Assembly: GCA_024403455.1 (NCBI GenBank)
Contig: JAKSRR010000016.1
Span: 1 to 64,000 of the forward strand
Source: Lachnospiraceae bacterium
GTDB taxonomy: Bacteria; Bacillota; Clostridia; Lachnospirales; Lachnospiraceae
Direction of reading: 5' to 3'
Length of the DNA: 64,000 bases
Part shown: positions 7,702 through 16,855 of the stretch, piece after piece
Layout of the letters: every line of letters starts with the position of its first letter
Position numbering within the stretch: the first letter of the stretch is position 1
Translations under genes and position numbers: made by a program
Notes under the pieces: generated by a model
Database searches by the model: none
Seen by the model: the letters and a program-made list of their open reading frames with translations, nothing else
Told to the model about the DNA's origin: nothing

Positions 7702-8547
7702 TTACTGTTCTTTCTTGTTTAGCAGTTCAAGATAAGTCTCCCATTCGTTCTCAGGTACATCCATGAGCTGCAATGCTTTTTCTGCACTGCAATTCATGTT
7801 TTTCATTAATCCCGTCAAGGCAAAAAGTTTTCCTTCTTCCATTCCAGATGCATGCCCCTCTGCACGGCCTTCTGCGAGGCCACTTTCATGCCCCTTTGCA
7901 TACTCTTCCTGCATCAGTATCTCGAATTTCATAAACTCTTTCTTCCTTTCTTTGGATACCTTCTGCTTTGCTACTGCCTCGTCTAATCTTCTAGTAAAAT
8001 CGTCATTTGGCTTCCCACTGCTGATGAAATTTAAAAACTCCTTCATCTTCGGCGAGATATCATCCGCTTCCCCATCTGGCGTTAAAAAGACTTTGACAGC
8101 TTCGTCTCCTAATAGAATCGTCTTGTCTTCCAAACACACATTTTCAAAGCTATACTTGTGAAGTTTACCGCCTTTAATTGGGTTCTTACTACAAATAAAA
8201 ATAACGTATGATTTCTTCAGTTTCTGATACGCTGCGCCCTTCTCAATCAGATCAAGATCAATCATTCCCTGATAGTATCTTGTTCGCTTGGGAAGTTCTA
8301 GAACCGGAGCTGCCTGCATCTCAATATCGTATACAGTATTTTCTCCATCTTCTACATAGACATCTAGCCTTATTCCTTTTCCTTCATAAGCTACATCTAT
8401 GTTCTTTTGCTTTGTTCTTAACTGAATCCTATGAATCGGTTTTTCCAAAATGAGTTCGAGGAGTTCTTTACACAGATCCTCATTGTCTTCCAGGACTTTA
8501 CAGAACATAAAGTCGTCTACAAAACTTAGTTCTTCAAATGTTTTCAA
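7702..8547 (-). CDS. Rpn-family PD-(D/E)XK nuclease / putative transposase
   Basis: A 281-residue Rpn/PDDEXK_2-type protein. It opens with SFVDDFMFCKVLEDNEDLCK, and carries the catalytic pattern RLDVYVEDGENTVYDIEMQ (Asp, then Glu-X-Gln) and TRYYQGMIDLDLIEKG, all typical of the family. Residues about 215-245 are a Gly/Glu/Ala-rich heptad-like stretch. The start is TTG 8547, seven bases after AAGGAG; no better ATG is present. It has its own terminator. Members are often lineage-expanded and mobile-like. It lies between the ADP-ribose island and the defence operon, so the two Rpn genes may mark island edges (inference). Confidence 0.85.
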   Translation of the reverse strand: MKTFEELSFVDDFMFCKVLEDNEDLCKELLELILEKPIHRIQLRTKQKNIDVAYEGKGIRLDVYVEDGENTVYDIEMQAAPVLELPKRTRYYQGMIDLDLIEKGAAYQKLKKSYVIFICSKNPIKGGKLHKYSFENVCLEDKTILLGDEAVKVFLTPDGEADDISPKMKEFLNFISSGKPNDDFTRRLDEAVAKQKVSKERKKEFMKFEILMQEEYAKGHESGLAEGRAEGHASGMEEGKLFALTGLMKNMNCSAEKALQLMDVPENEWETYLELLNKKEQ

Positions 8548-8725
8548 TATCTATCTCCTTCCTGTAATGACGAAAACAGATATCTCCTGGATGAATAAAT
8601 TATATCATATGCATATTAACTAATCTCCTTTATAACAGTTTTATTGTATAATCCGTGGTTTCTCCACCAAATATAATTCCCTAGTGGTAGAATCTAAAGC
8701 GGCTAAATAATCCATACCTATACCG

Positions 8726-9605
8726 CTAAAAATTCTTAGGAAAATATTCTTTTCCCAACTGCCATAAATACTTATCTATTTCCTTTATATTATATTTTTG
8801 AAGTCCATAGAATCCTCTAAACTCTAATAAAATGTTCTTAAACCTTTTATAATTCTTTAAATCTGGCAATGAGAATAATGAAAATCCATCCTTTTTCTTA
8901 TAATACATGAGTACTTTCTCAACATAGCTATCATAAATCGGATAATCAAGCGGTTTATGATGGCTACAGTACTTTGTTGCAAAGGAGTAGAAGTTTTTTC
9001 TTTATCCCCTATTACAACAGCCTTAATATCATCAATAAGCGCCTCATCACCATTCTCTAGCCGATTATCGATATTTAGTTCTAAAATATGCTTAGCAACT
9101 GGGTATACAGAAAAAATGTTGGTACTATAAAAGTCGTTTAATGTAGCAACTTTTAATAAGACATCTGAAATATTTATATTATTGGGACACAATTCATAAA
9201 ACAATCTATTTAAGGCATCTTCCTGCAATCTATAGTTCTCAAGTTTTTCCCAATTATTAAGATAATATTCCACCAGTTCTATAGATGGCGTCGGTACAAA
9301 CGTACGAAAAAATTCTCTTACTTTTCTTAGATGCGACATATACCCTGAAGTACGTGCTAGAACATTATCTTTTGAACTTTTTACTAATACTTCTGATATC
9401 TCTCTTCTAGCATAGGTTTCAAACTCACCATCTTCACACTCAATAGCCTTCCAAAATACCTCACTTGATACCTTACTATACAAGAAAAAGCCATCCTGGC
9501 AGGAAGTTTGTATTGTTGTCGGCATAAAGTCGGTTTTCTTTAATATTCTCTATACTTTTCTCTTAACTGCGCTAAAGAGAGTTTTCTTAATTCTGAGTTC
9601 TTCAT
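8726..9605 (-). pseudogene. Fourth gene of defence operon, two frameshifts
   Basis: Reading from ATG 9605 (AGAGG upstream, 8 bp after the helicase stop), the frame MKNSELRKLSLAQLREKYRE ends at a stop near 9541. A one-base correction there continues into LKKTDFMPTTIQTSCQDGFF, open to 8857. A second one-base correction in the A6 run at 8994-8999 continues through YSFATKYCSHHKPLDYPIYD to the stop at 8726. The restored product would be about 293 residues. The N-terminal helix bundle resembles an accessory domain I remember in restriction-type proteins. The SFATKYCSHHKP region is reminiscent of helix-hairpin-helix OGG-fold proteins, weakly. As written the gene is broken; real decay or homopolymer sequencing error are both possible. 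Confidence 0.7.
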
Positions 9606-9613
9606 TTATTCCT

Positions 9614-12600
9614 CTATTTCTTATAAAAAGGACTTAAGTTTATGAAAAAGCTTTGCAAATTATCTAATTTCTTACTATTTTCAAATAGGTATTCTAATAA
9701 CTCTTCCTGACGAGCCTGACCTAGGGTAAGTCTATATAAAGAAAGTATCTTTATTAATCTCCTATAAGAAAGTGTATCCCTACTAAAAGGATATAAAGGA
9801 ACAATTCTTTCTATCTTTATCATATCCTCCGACTCTCTAAGTCCCCAGTATGGTATTAGATCAGAAGATGTTCCCTTCTTCTCCTTCTTTTTTGCCTTTT
9901 CAAATAAATCTTTCCATATATCGTCTTTTACAGAACTGCTTCCATATCGTTTTGCCACATTTTGCCTGATGACCAAACACTCAAATCTATTAATTCTACC
10001 TTCTCTTTGTTCTAAATCTATAGGGTTTGACGGAATATTCCAGTGTACTATACGTCTACAATAATTGTGAAAATCAAGCCCCTCCTGTCCTATAGATGTG
10101 GAAGCTAAAACAAAAGGTCTAAATGGCGAATTAAAAGCATTTCTAACAGCCTTTTTTCTATCTCCATCTTTTTCTTCATTATCCCCCCTTGTAAAAGCCG
10201 TTGCAAAATGGCTCCTCATATTGGCAGACTTATATTTAGGAGGCACCTTTTCCTCTTTATCCTTAGTGCTATGTTTTACTTTATGTGAAAACGAGTCAAA
10301 AGTATCTGCTTCATATACACTTGTTCTAAAGTCCATAGACTCTTTTACCATCTGATGAAGAGATTCTAACAAATTCTCGTTATCATCAATGCCATTTGTT
10401 AGCAAATGGGCATATTCATCATACATAGCCTGGAAATTACCACACTTACAATAGTTTAATACATTCTTCCAATGCGCATCTTCACTTTGCTTTCCACAAG
10501 CAATTTCTATAACGGCAGTAGATTCCGGCGTATTCATTCGATTGATAAACATTCGCCCTATTTGACTTGTTAAATAGTTCTTATTAAAAACTTCGTCCCC
10601 TGCATAATGATTATATGTTCGAAGCACGCATATACTAGGGGAAGCAAGTGCCATATCCGTAAGAACTTCCACCAGATCATCCGGCTTTTTCCCTAGGTTT
10701 AATGTTCCTTCACTTGTATACTCTTCATAGAACTTTCTAACTTGACTAATATGTGCCATGAACCCCTTTGTGCGGCTCTCTTTTTCCTCACCTTTACCAT
10801 AGGAAGCGATTTCTACGGTATGGTTTAGCCAGTTTGTAACGTAATCTTCATCATCCAAAAGTATCGGAACCATGTAGTACCATCTATTATCTGCTAAACC
10901 TGCATTCTTTCCCTCAAATCTACTTACGAGTTTTTCGATTTTGTTGGATACTTCTTTTTCAATTTCACTAAGTGACATTTTTTTGTTAAAACACTTAATT
11001 GGGTCATAACATCCGGCAAGCGTTTTAGACGGATATAAAAGTGTAAATAAACTCATTCCGCTAAGCGCTGAATCCTTAACTGAAAAATTTAATCGCTGAG
11101 ACGGATATCTTTTATCTCCATCCGTGAAATACTTTACTTCAATCTGCTTTTCGTTTTCCTTGAGTGCACCTATTGTTCTTCTCTCTGATTCATAAGATAT
11201 GAAAGAAGATATCATTCTAGGAACCATCTCCCAAGAAGAAAAAATAAGTGTTTTGGAAAATCCTGTCGTATTCTCATATACACCCTTAGGCTCATAGTAG
11301 GGAACGCACGGGGGAATCCATAAAAGAAGCTCTGCGCTATTCTTAAATACGCACTTCATTACTCGCGCCAAACGAGCATTATTTAATGGAAGTTTCTCAT
11401 AATTATCAATCGCCTTCTTGGAAATCCAAAGAGATTTTTTATCTATTTTCCCAAGTTCATATGGATGATTTGCGAAATACTCTTCTACCACCTTTTTAAG
11501 TTTATATTCCTTCATAAACGAAAAAAGGTATGGTGAAGATTTCACATAGTCAATAGGAACATTTATAGCCTTTCCCATACCATCTAATACTTTCTGGGCA
11601 TCTAAATAACTAATAATGTCCTCCTTAAGTACCTTAAGCGGCTCTTTTGCATCTGAAGAATCTATGATATCAGCATTTTCTTTTTCCGATATTCTCTCTG
11701 TACGACAAACATTTTCATACATAGCTTCTTCAGCTTCATTCTTTACTGAAAGAAAAGCCTCATCTCCACTTGTAAATTCCTTAAGTTTTACTGAATAGTT
11801 ATTCCATACTTCTTCAAAATTACTACCTTTCTCATAGTGTCTTAAAAAATCCATCACCGATAGAAATTCGTTAAAATGCTCGTCATTATTCGTTTCATCA
11901 ATTTCTTCTAGGGTTGAATACATCTTATAAGGCGTAGCTGATAATAAAAGCATACGAGGTGGCTTTTTCGCATTAAAAAACTTATCAGCAAGCATTCCAA
12001 CCTCAGAATCAATTTCAGCATTTAATAAGTACTTAAAACGCTGAAATTCATCCATAATAACTAGATCCGGTTCTAATCTATCAAGTGTAATCTTTGCAAA
12101 AATAAGCCTAAGCGCCATCACAATATCTCTATAATCCTTTGGATTATCTTTATTTTTCTTTATGCCCTTAAGACCACTTAACAAAGTACTTAAAAAACTC
12201 TTTCCCTCTTTATATACCTTCTGCAGTTCGCCGCTTAATTGATGAATCATATATTTAAGGTATTTTCCGCCGGTATGATTATTAACAAGTGCCACTTCTC
12301 TCTCGTAATAGTCTTTCCTATAAGGCCAGGCTTTGTTTGCATTATCAATCATCATCTCTTCTAAAGCTGATTCATACTTTTTTATCTCTGGAAGCCGCTT
12401 TAATATAGCAAACATTAATGCTCGCTCTCTTGCAGTACCAGTGCCTGAAGTAAGTCTAAAAGAAGTATCAGGGGTAAGCGGAATAAGCTGGATATAACCA
12501 TTTCTTAGTTCCACATCCTTCTCCTGCTTAAATATATTAAGATGCTGCATAGAAAGACGGGAATAGGACGCATCCTCACTCTTAATATCCCTTGTTATTC

Positions 12601-12880
12601 GTAATTTATTTAAATTCTGATCGGCGATAGCACTATTAGAACAGATATAGACAACCTTAACTAGATCATCCCCTTCTTCTTTTCTAAGTTTCGCAAATTT
12701 TGCAACCGTTCCTCTAGCAATAAGAGTTTTTCCAAGACCTACCTCATCAGAAACAAGCACTCTCTTCTTTCCGCTACGGAACAGATAATCAATTCGCTCA
12801 ACGGTAGCTTTCTGAAAATCTTTAAGTCCGGATATAACCATGTTTTCAATATCATCTAACATATCCTCAACTCTAGCCAT
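9614..12880 (-). CDS. SF2 helicase of a predicted defence operon
   Basis: A 1088-residue SNF2/DEAD-like superfamily 2 helicase. Motif I is DEVGLGKT (residues 45-52), motif II is DEFQ (277-280), motif III LLLSATPYKM follows, and motifs V and VI are TSIGQEGLDFHNYCRRIVHW and QREGRINRFE near residues 950-980. The insertion between the two RecA-like lobes is very long. No methylase or nuclease domain is apparent. ATG 12880 overlaps the PLD gene stop by 8 bp, so translation is coupled. With PLD and DUF6361 genes it forms a three-gene set like those described in anti-phage systems; the closest named system I can suggest is Azaca, which I cannot confirm. Confidence 0.9.
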   Translation of the reverse strand: MARVEDMLDDIENMVISGLKDFQKATVERIDYLFRSGKKRVLVSDEVGLGKTLIARGTVAKFAKLRKEEGDDLVKVVYICSNSAIADQNLNKLRITRDIKSEDASYSRLSMQHLNIFKQEKDVELRNGYIQLIPLTPDTSFRLTSGTGTARERALMFAILKRLPEIKKYESALEEMMIDNANKAWPYRKDYYEREVALVNNHTGGKYLKYMIHQLSGELQKVYKEGKSFLSTLLSGLKGIKKNKDNPKDYRDIVMALRLIFAKITLDRLEPDLVIMDEFQRFKYLLNAEIDSEVGMLADKFFNAKKPPRMLLLSATPYKMYSTLEEIDETNNDEHFNEFLSVMDFLRHYEKGSNFEEVWNNYSVKLKEFTSGDEAFLSVKNEAEEAMYENVCRTERISEKENADIIDSSDAKEPLKVLKEDIISYLDAQKVLDGMGKAINVPIDYVKSSPYLFSFMKEYKLKKVVEEYFANHPYELGKIDKKSLWISKKAIDNYEKLPLNNARLARVMKCVFKNSAELLLWIPPCVPYYEPKGVYENTTGFSKTLIFSSWEMVPRMISSFISYESERRTIGALKENEKQIEVKYFTDGDKRYPSQRLNFSVKDSALSGMSLFTLLYPSKTLAGCYDPIKCFNKKMSLSEIEKEVSNKIEKLVSRFEGKNAGLADNRWYYMVPILLDDEDYVTNWLNHTVEIASYGKGEEKESRTKGFMAHISQVRKFYEEYTSEGTLNLGKKPDDLVEVLTDMALASPSICVLRTYNHYAGDEVFNKNYLTSQIGRMFINRMNTPESTAVIEIACGKQSEDAHWKNVLNYCKCGNFQAMYDEYAHLLTNGIDDNENLLESLHQMVKESMDFRTSVYEADTFDSFSHKVKHSTKDKEEKVPPKYKSANMRSHFATAFTRGDNEEKDGDRKKAVRNAFNSPFRPFVLASTSIGQEGLDFHNYCRRIVHWNIPSNPIDLEQREGRINRFECLVIRQNVAKRYGSSSVKDDIWKDLFEKAKKKEKKGTSSDLIPYWGLRESEDMIKIERIVPLYPFSRDTLSYRRLIKILSLYRLTLGQARQEELLEYLFENSKKLDNLQSFFINLSPFYKK

Positions 12881-14768
12881 TTTCTTTCACCGCCTCTCTA
12901 AAGGTAGCGTATAGTTCCTTAAATCCATCAGGAATAATACCATCCTCTGATATCGCATCCATAAGTGCATCAATCTCTTTAAGTTTTCTAGGTGCTACAA
13001 GAGCTGTTTTAAGCATTTTTTCATATAAAGGGGTGAGCATTTCCACCTTCTTCTTTCCATCCTCACCATAAACAGATACGTCGCCTTCAGAAGACTCTAA
13101 CGCACTTAGTATCATATTCTCACCAAGAAGAAAGGATACATATCTAAAAAAACAGACATCGTCTTTAATGACAGAAGATATAACCGCTTTCTCCCTGTCT
13201 TCAGGTAAATTTCCTAAGCAGAACTTAACTACCCTTTGAACCATCTTTTTGTCATCTCTAACGGATATAACAAAAAACTCTGAAAGTTGTTCCTTGCATA
13301 AATTCTTAAAAACCATCTCTTTAGCTAAAACTACGTTGTTATCCTCGTTTTCAGATAAAAGTGGCTTAATAGACATCTGGTAGTCAGATTCAAAATCTTC
13401 CATTTCCAAATAAATTTCATAATTCTTATCTTTTTCCACAACCTTACCGGATGGGTTAAGTCTACAAAGTCTTTTTATCTCCGAATCTAATATATTATTT
13501 TCTTCTTTACTATTATCCTGGATATTTTCCAGAGAAGCTGGTTCAAACGGACATTCCAGTCCTCCTAACTCTCCACCGCAAATTTCACTAAAAAGTTTTT
13601 CTGCTCTTAAGCTATTTTTATCCCCCTCCAATTTGATCATAAATTCAATATTTCCGCATACTGCGTTATGAGACGCATTTAAAGATCCTAAATACAGATT
13701 CTTCTCATACGCAAAAACTTTCGCATGGACATCCTGTTGCTTAAACACGACCTGATTTTCTAATCCATTTAGCGTACTTTCCGATAATTTCTCCTCTTGT
13801 CTACTAAACTCACAGGCACTTTCACCATCTATGACATCGTCTTTCATCACAAATATCTTGAAGTTATCTGCATCTTCTTTCTTTAACTTACTTAGGGACT
13901 CTCTTCTGGTAACTAATATATAGTCGCTATTGCGAACAGTCCCCTTTTTATTATTAAAAAATCGAATAACATCACCGCTCAAAAACGGAGACATAATAAA
14001 GATTTCATGCTGACTAGTTCCCTTTATGTTTCCCTCATAGCCACTAAACAATGGATAATCTGTTATGGAGTACTCCCCGCCGCTACTTTTGGGAATACCT
14101 GTTGGAATAAATTCAAAATCAGAAAATTCTTTATCTGCCACCCTAAAATGAATATAGGGTAATTCTTCAATTATCTTCTTTATCTTCCTTATTTTTTCTT
14201 TCTCCAGGGGCGTGTTTCCAAGATTTTTAGACAGAAATACTAAAAAGTCACAGATAGGAATATTCTTCTCTGTGTATATGGGATTTTCTTCTTTTATTCC
14301 GTCAAGATAAAAGGAAACATCCCAGCTTCTATCGAAGGTAAGATTACGACTAAGAATGATAATTCTATATAAAGGCATATCCTTTTCATCTACATACCTA
14401 ATAATCCAGAATTTCGGATGAAACGATGAATAGGACGTATTTTTTCTAGCCTTAACATTAGAAACTTGATATACCATCTGTTCTAATAAAATATAAAGCG
14501 GCGAAACCTTTCCAGGCATATGAATCTGTCCGTTTTCGCAAAAGAGTGCTATCTTATCCCCTGTTGTCCTAAGAGCTTCTAAAAGACATACTGGATTATT
14601 AAGAAGTTCACTATCTGTTTCCGCTGATAAACCAAGAGCAAGACATGCGCCTACTAGCGCATCAAAATCAAGGGAATAGGTTGTCGCAACTGCAAAATTA
14701 AAGTCATACCCTACAGGTGGGGATAGTATTTCACCATAGTCAAGTCTTTCATTACTAGGATTAAGCAT
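12873..14768 (-). CDS. Phospholipase D-like protein of defence operon
   Basis: A protein of about 631 residues with two HKD-like half-sites. The first has HPKFWIIRY followed by IILSRNLTFDRSWD; the second has DVHAKVFAYEKNLYLGSLN followed by ASHNA. This two-site arrangement is that of PLD-superfamily nucleases, which also appear in restriction and DISARM-type systems. ATG 14768 overlaps the DUF6361 stop by 8 bp; an in-frame GTG 6 bases upstream is the alternative. Its own stop overlaps the helicase start. The rest of the chain has no recognised domain. It probably supplies the DNA-cutting or nucleic-acid-binding part of the system (inference). Confidence 0.85.
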   Translation of the reverse strand: MLNPSNERLDYGEILSPPVGYDFNFAVATTYSLDFDALVGACLALGLSAETDSELLNNPVCLLEALRTTGDKIALFCENGQIHMPGKVSPLYILLEQMVYQVSNVKARKNTSYSSFHPKFWIIRYVDEKDMPLYRIIILSRNLTFDRSWDVSFYLDGIKEENPIYTEKNIPICDFLVFLSKNLGNTPLEKEKIRKIKKIIEELPYIHFRVADKEFSDFEFIPTGIPKSSGGEYSITDYPLFSGYEGNIKGTSQHEIFIMSPFLSGDVIRFFNNKKGTVRNSDYILVTRRESLSKLKKEDADNFKIFVMKDDVIDGESACEFSRQEEKLSESTLNGLENQVVFKQQDVHAKVFAYEKNLYLGSLNASHNAVCGNIEFMIKLEGDKNSLRAEKLFSEICGGELGGLECPFEPASLENIQDNSKEENNILDSEIKRLCRLNPSGKVVEKDKNYEIYLEMEDFESDYQMSIKPLLSENEDNNVVLAKEMVFKNLCKEQLSEFFVISVRDDKKMVQRVVKFCLGNLPEDREKAVISSVIKDDVCFFRYVSFLLGENMILSALESSEGDVSVYGEDGKKKVEMLTPLYEKMLKTALVAPRKLKEIDALMDAISEDGIIPDGFKELYATFREAVKENG

Positions 14769-15984
14769 ACTCACCTACCCCGCTTTCAAAAATATCCTTT
14801 ATGATGACTTTTGCATTACCAAATCTGTACTCCAAATAAGTTCCTGCAAACCACTTATTTACGTCAAATTCACCTGGGTGTGCCGTTTTCACACTCTTAT
14901 ACTTTTTAAGACTGTATTCTCTTTTGCAAATACTATCCTTTAATCCTTCTAAATCATCTTTTGCCATGCACTTTTGACAGTCAAATAAAAAGTCGGCTAG
15001 GCTCGAGTCCTTACCAACAGAAACCCTACTAAGAATAGCCATCATATCCACTTTCGAAAGTTTTGCAAAAGAGGGTCTAATGTTTTCCATTTCTTTATTA
15101 GCCTTCTTATTCTTGCCGTTTGAAACAATCAGGTTATAAATCACCCTAAGAGCATATGAAAAATCAGAGAAATCGGCTGCGAGACAATAGTCTCTTTGTA
15201 TTTCATCTGGAAAAAGTTTGATTGCTCCTTCCAACTCTTGAAAATCTTTCACTTTAAGAATATTTCTAAGGTTATTCCTTAAAATATACGAAAGCATAGA
15301 ATCTGGAAATGCAGTACATATGCATTCTTTTAGAAATTCCCCTTCTTCTTTCGTAAGTTTCATATGATAGTCATTACGCCAGTCAGTCCTATATGTGGGC
15401 ACTTTCCAGTAAGAACGTCTTCTAATATCCCCTGCTCCAGCATCATCATATTCTTTAGCGGCTTGAGACTCCTTTTTTCTGCTATCATCTTTTATATTGC
15501 CAACATTTATTCTTTCTTTTGTCTGTTTTTCGGCGCAAAGTACCTTAATATATTCAGAAATAGAGAGATTACTTTTTTTAAAAATGCCGTACTGTCTAAG
15601 TCCCGCCCAGTAAACCTCTGAGGGTGGTCTTTTTACCCAGCTTCCACCACTAAGGGATCTTTTACCAATAACACCTTCTTCACTCGCGTTTTCAGCAATA
15701 AAATGTTCTCCACAATCTTTTTCCGCCTTATCCAGCGCTTTTTTCATTTCATAAGGATTAACTTCCTTACTTCTTTCAAAATCCTTAAATATATATGACA
15801 CAACAAAAAAATACTTTGCTCTTGTCTGGATAGTAGACGTGCCAGGAAAAAAGATGTTAGCAAAGCCGTCTCTTACCGAAGCTATTCCTAATTCATCAAG
15901 TACTCCTGGCTCTGAAAGTAAACTTAGTACATCCAAAACCTTACTTCTTTCTGTTTTCGAAAAATCAATCCATCCTAAAGGCAT
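14761..15984 (-). CDS. DUF6361 family protein, first gene of defence operon
   Basis: A 407-residue protein starting LGWIDFSKTERSKVLDVLS, followed by the conserved block NIFFPGTSTIQTRAKYFFVV, which I recognise as the DUF6361 signature. Biochemical activity is unknown. There is no signal peptide and the content is mainly alpha-helical. The start is ATG 15984 with AGGA nearby. It is first in the operon, followed by PLD, helicase and the broken fourth gene with 8-bp overlaps at two junctions. A 207-nt leader precedes it and contains a short peptide frame and terminator, so expression may be controlled by attenuation. Confidence 0.85.
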   Translation of the reverse strand: MPLGWIDFSKTERSKVLDVLSLLSEPGVLDELGIASVRDGFANIFFPGTSTIQTRAKYFFVVSYIFKDFERSKEVNPYEMKKALDKAEKDCGEHFIAENASEEGVIGKRSLSGGSWVKRPPSEVYWAGLRQYGIFKKSNLSISEYIKVLCAEKQTKERINVGNIKDDSRKKESQAAKEYDDAGAGDIRRRSYWKVPTYRTDWRNDYHMKLTKEEGEFLKECICTAFPDSMLSYILRNNLRNILKVKDFQELEGAIKLFPDEIQRDYCLAADFSDFSYALRVIYNLIVSNGKNKKANKEMENIRPSFAKLSKVDMMAILSRVSVGKDSSLADFLFDCQKCMAKDDLEGLKDSICKREYSLKKYKSVKTAHPGEFDVNKWFAGTYLEYRFGNAKVIIKDIFESGVGEYA

Positions 15985-16123
15985 TTGTCCTATAATTCCT
16001 TCTAATAAGTACTATTTTCTAAAGATATCAATTAAATTACCCTTTTTCATCTCGCCAATGCATCCCCCCATTGACATGACTCTTTTCTCCCAACATAGCT
16101 GCACTTTTCTTCGAAATACACAT

Positions 16124-16151
16124 AAAAAAGCCCCTTAGTTATTTCTAAAGG
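16124..16151 (-). terminator. Terminator hairpin in leader of defence operon
   Basis: On the minus strand CCTTTAG pairs with CTAAGGGG (one wobble pair) and is followed by TTTTTT. It lies about 140 bp before the DUF6361 start and after a promoter at 16218, so it would stop transcripts before the operon. The stem's 3' side overlaps the stop of the leader frame 16135-16191. Confidence 0.6.
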
Positions 16152-16191
16152 TCTTCATAACAATCACAGAATATGTTCTCATTTTATCCAT
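16135..16191 (-). CDS. Putative 18-residue leader peptide
   Basis: A short frame, MDKMRTYSVIVMKTFRNN, begins at ATG 16191 about 15 bp downstream of an AGGAGTGAGG site and ends with TAA inside the 3' part of the terminator stem. Promoter, leader frame, terminator and structural genes follow one another as in an attenuator. A ribosome stalled in the last codons would cover the 5' arm of the terminator. The peptide has no recognised stalling motif. It could be a chance frame. Confidence 0.4.
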   Translation of the reverse strand: MDKMRTYSVIVMKTFRNN

Positions 16192-16217
16192 CGCAACCCT
16201 CACTCCTAATATTAGTG

Positions 16218-16226
16218 ATTATACCA
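16218..16226 (-). promoter_or_regulatory. Extended -10 promoter of defence operon
   Basis: The minus strand reads TGGTATAAT, a perfect extended -10 element, 27 bp before the leader start codon. The -35 region at about 16241-16246 is poor, as extended -10 promoters allow. Transcription would start near 16211. Confidence 0.6.
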
Positions 16227-16373
16227 TAAACCGCTTATGCCCACGGCTGCTCATCAGTTTCCAGCGCATTCTTTATCAGCTGTTTTAAATTAATTTATTA
16301 TATCAAACCGTCTTCATTTTTGAGGGTTCTTTATGACACTCATTTGCTATCTTTCCATAACAAAGCATTTTCT

Positions 16374-16402
16374 AAAAAAGAAGGTCCCTTTTAGGACCTT
16401 CT
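16374..16402 (-). terminator. Intrinsic terminator of 16506-16793 gene
   Basis: The nine-base stem AGAAGGTCC with GGACCTTCT is followed on the minus strand by TTTTTT. It is 104 bp after the gene stop. Between here and 16227 no gene is seen. Confidence 0.75.
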
Positions 16403-16505
16403 AGACTACGCTATTAAAATACTCCCACGATACCTGCAATTGTCTCTTCAGAATCAGTTTCCACATTGACCCTGTGGTTGATTTTAAGGTTCCTTCATCC
16501 ATCCT

Positions 16506-16793
16506 TTAGTTATTTCCATCTCGGCATACAATCCCCTCTCCCAAACTCACAATATCGTCATTTATGAGTACCTTAAACACATACGGAATATGAGATTTTC
16601 GATTAGGCGCACTGCTATAATACGAATAATTGTCGTAGAACTCCTGTGCATATTCTAAAATTGAATTTGCCAACTGCTGTCTTGCATCTTCTTCGTTCTT
16701 TCCATTTACGATAATATCTATCTCATTTAACGAGATCGTAACTGAATAGTCTGGCTCAACAAATCGGTCGGCAGTAAAATTAATATTATCCAA
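16506..16793 (-). CDS. Small antitoxin-like hypothetical protein
   Basis: A 95-residue protein starting at TTG 16793 with GAGGTGA seven bases upstream; no ATG start is available. Residues 8-50 read as strands then a helix (VEPDYSVTISLNEIDIIVNG followed by NEEDARQQLANSILEYAQEF). This alternation of a strand pair and an amphipathic helix, and a C-terminal VFKVLINDD segment, recalls antitoxin or immunity-type small proteins. No toxin is adjacent; the next gene upstream (16856-17131) is another small protein. No function can be assigned. Confidence 0.6.
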   Translation of the reverse strand: MDNINFTADRFVEPDYSVTISLNEIDIIVNGKNEEDARQQLANSILEYAQEFYDNYSYYSSAPNRKSHIPYVFKVLINDDIVSLGEGIVCRDGNN

Positions 16794-16855
16794 AATATCA
16801 CCTCACAGAATACCATATCACAATCACATTACCACTACGCTAGAATCTGCTAGCT

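Noticed and set aside
3145-8547. IS element between the two Rpn genes
   Set aside because: Despite transposase-like labels for this family, no terminal inverted repeats or target-site duplications were seen around either gene.
8994-8999. Programmed -1 frameshift at the A6 run
   Set aside because: The zero-frame codons are GAA AAA ACT, so the AAAAAAC heptamer is not in the X-XXY-YYZ phase. A second shift near 9541 also argues for plain mutation or error.
8726-16000. DISARM system
   Set aside because: PLD and helicase genes are present, but no DUF1998 (DrmB), no DNA methylase and a DUF6361 gene instead.
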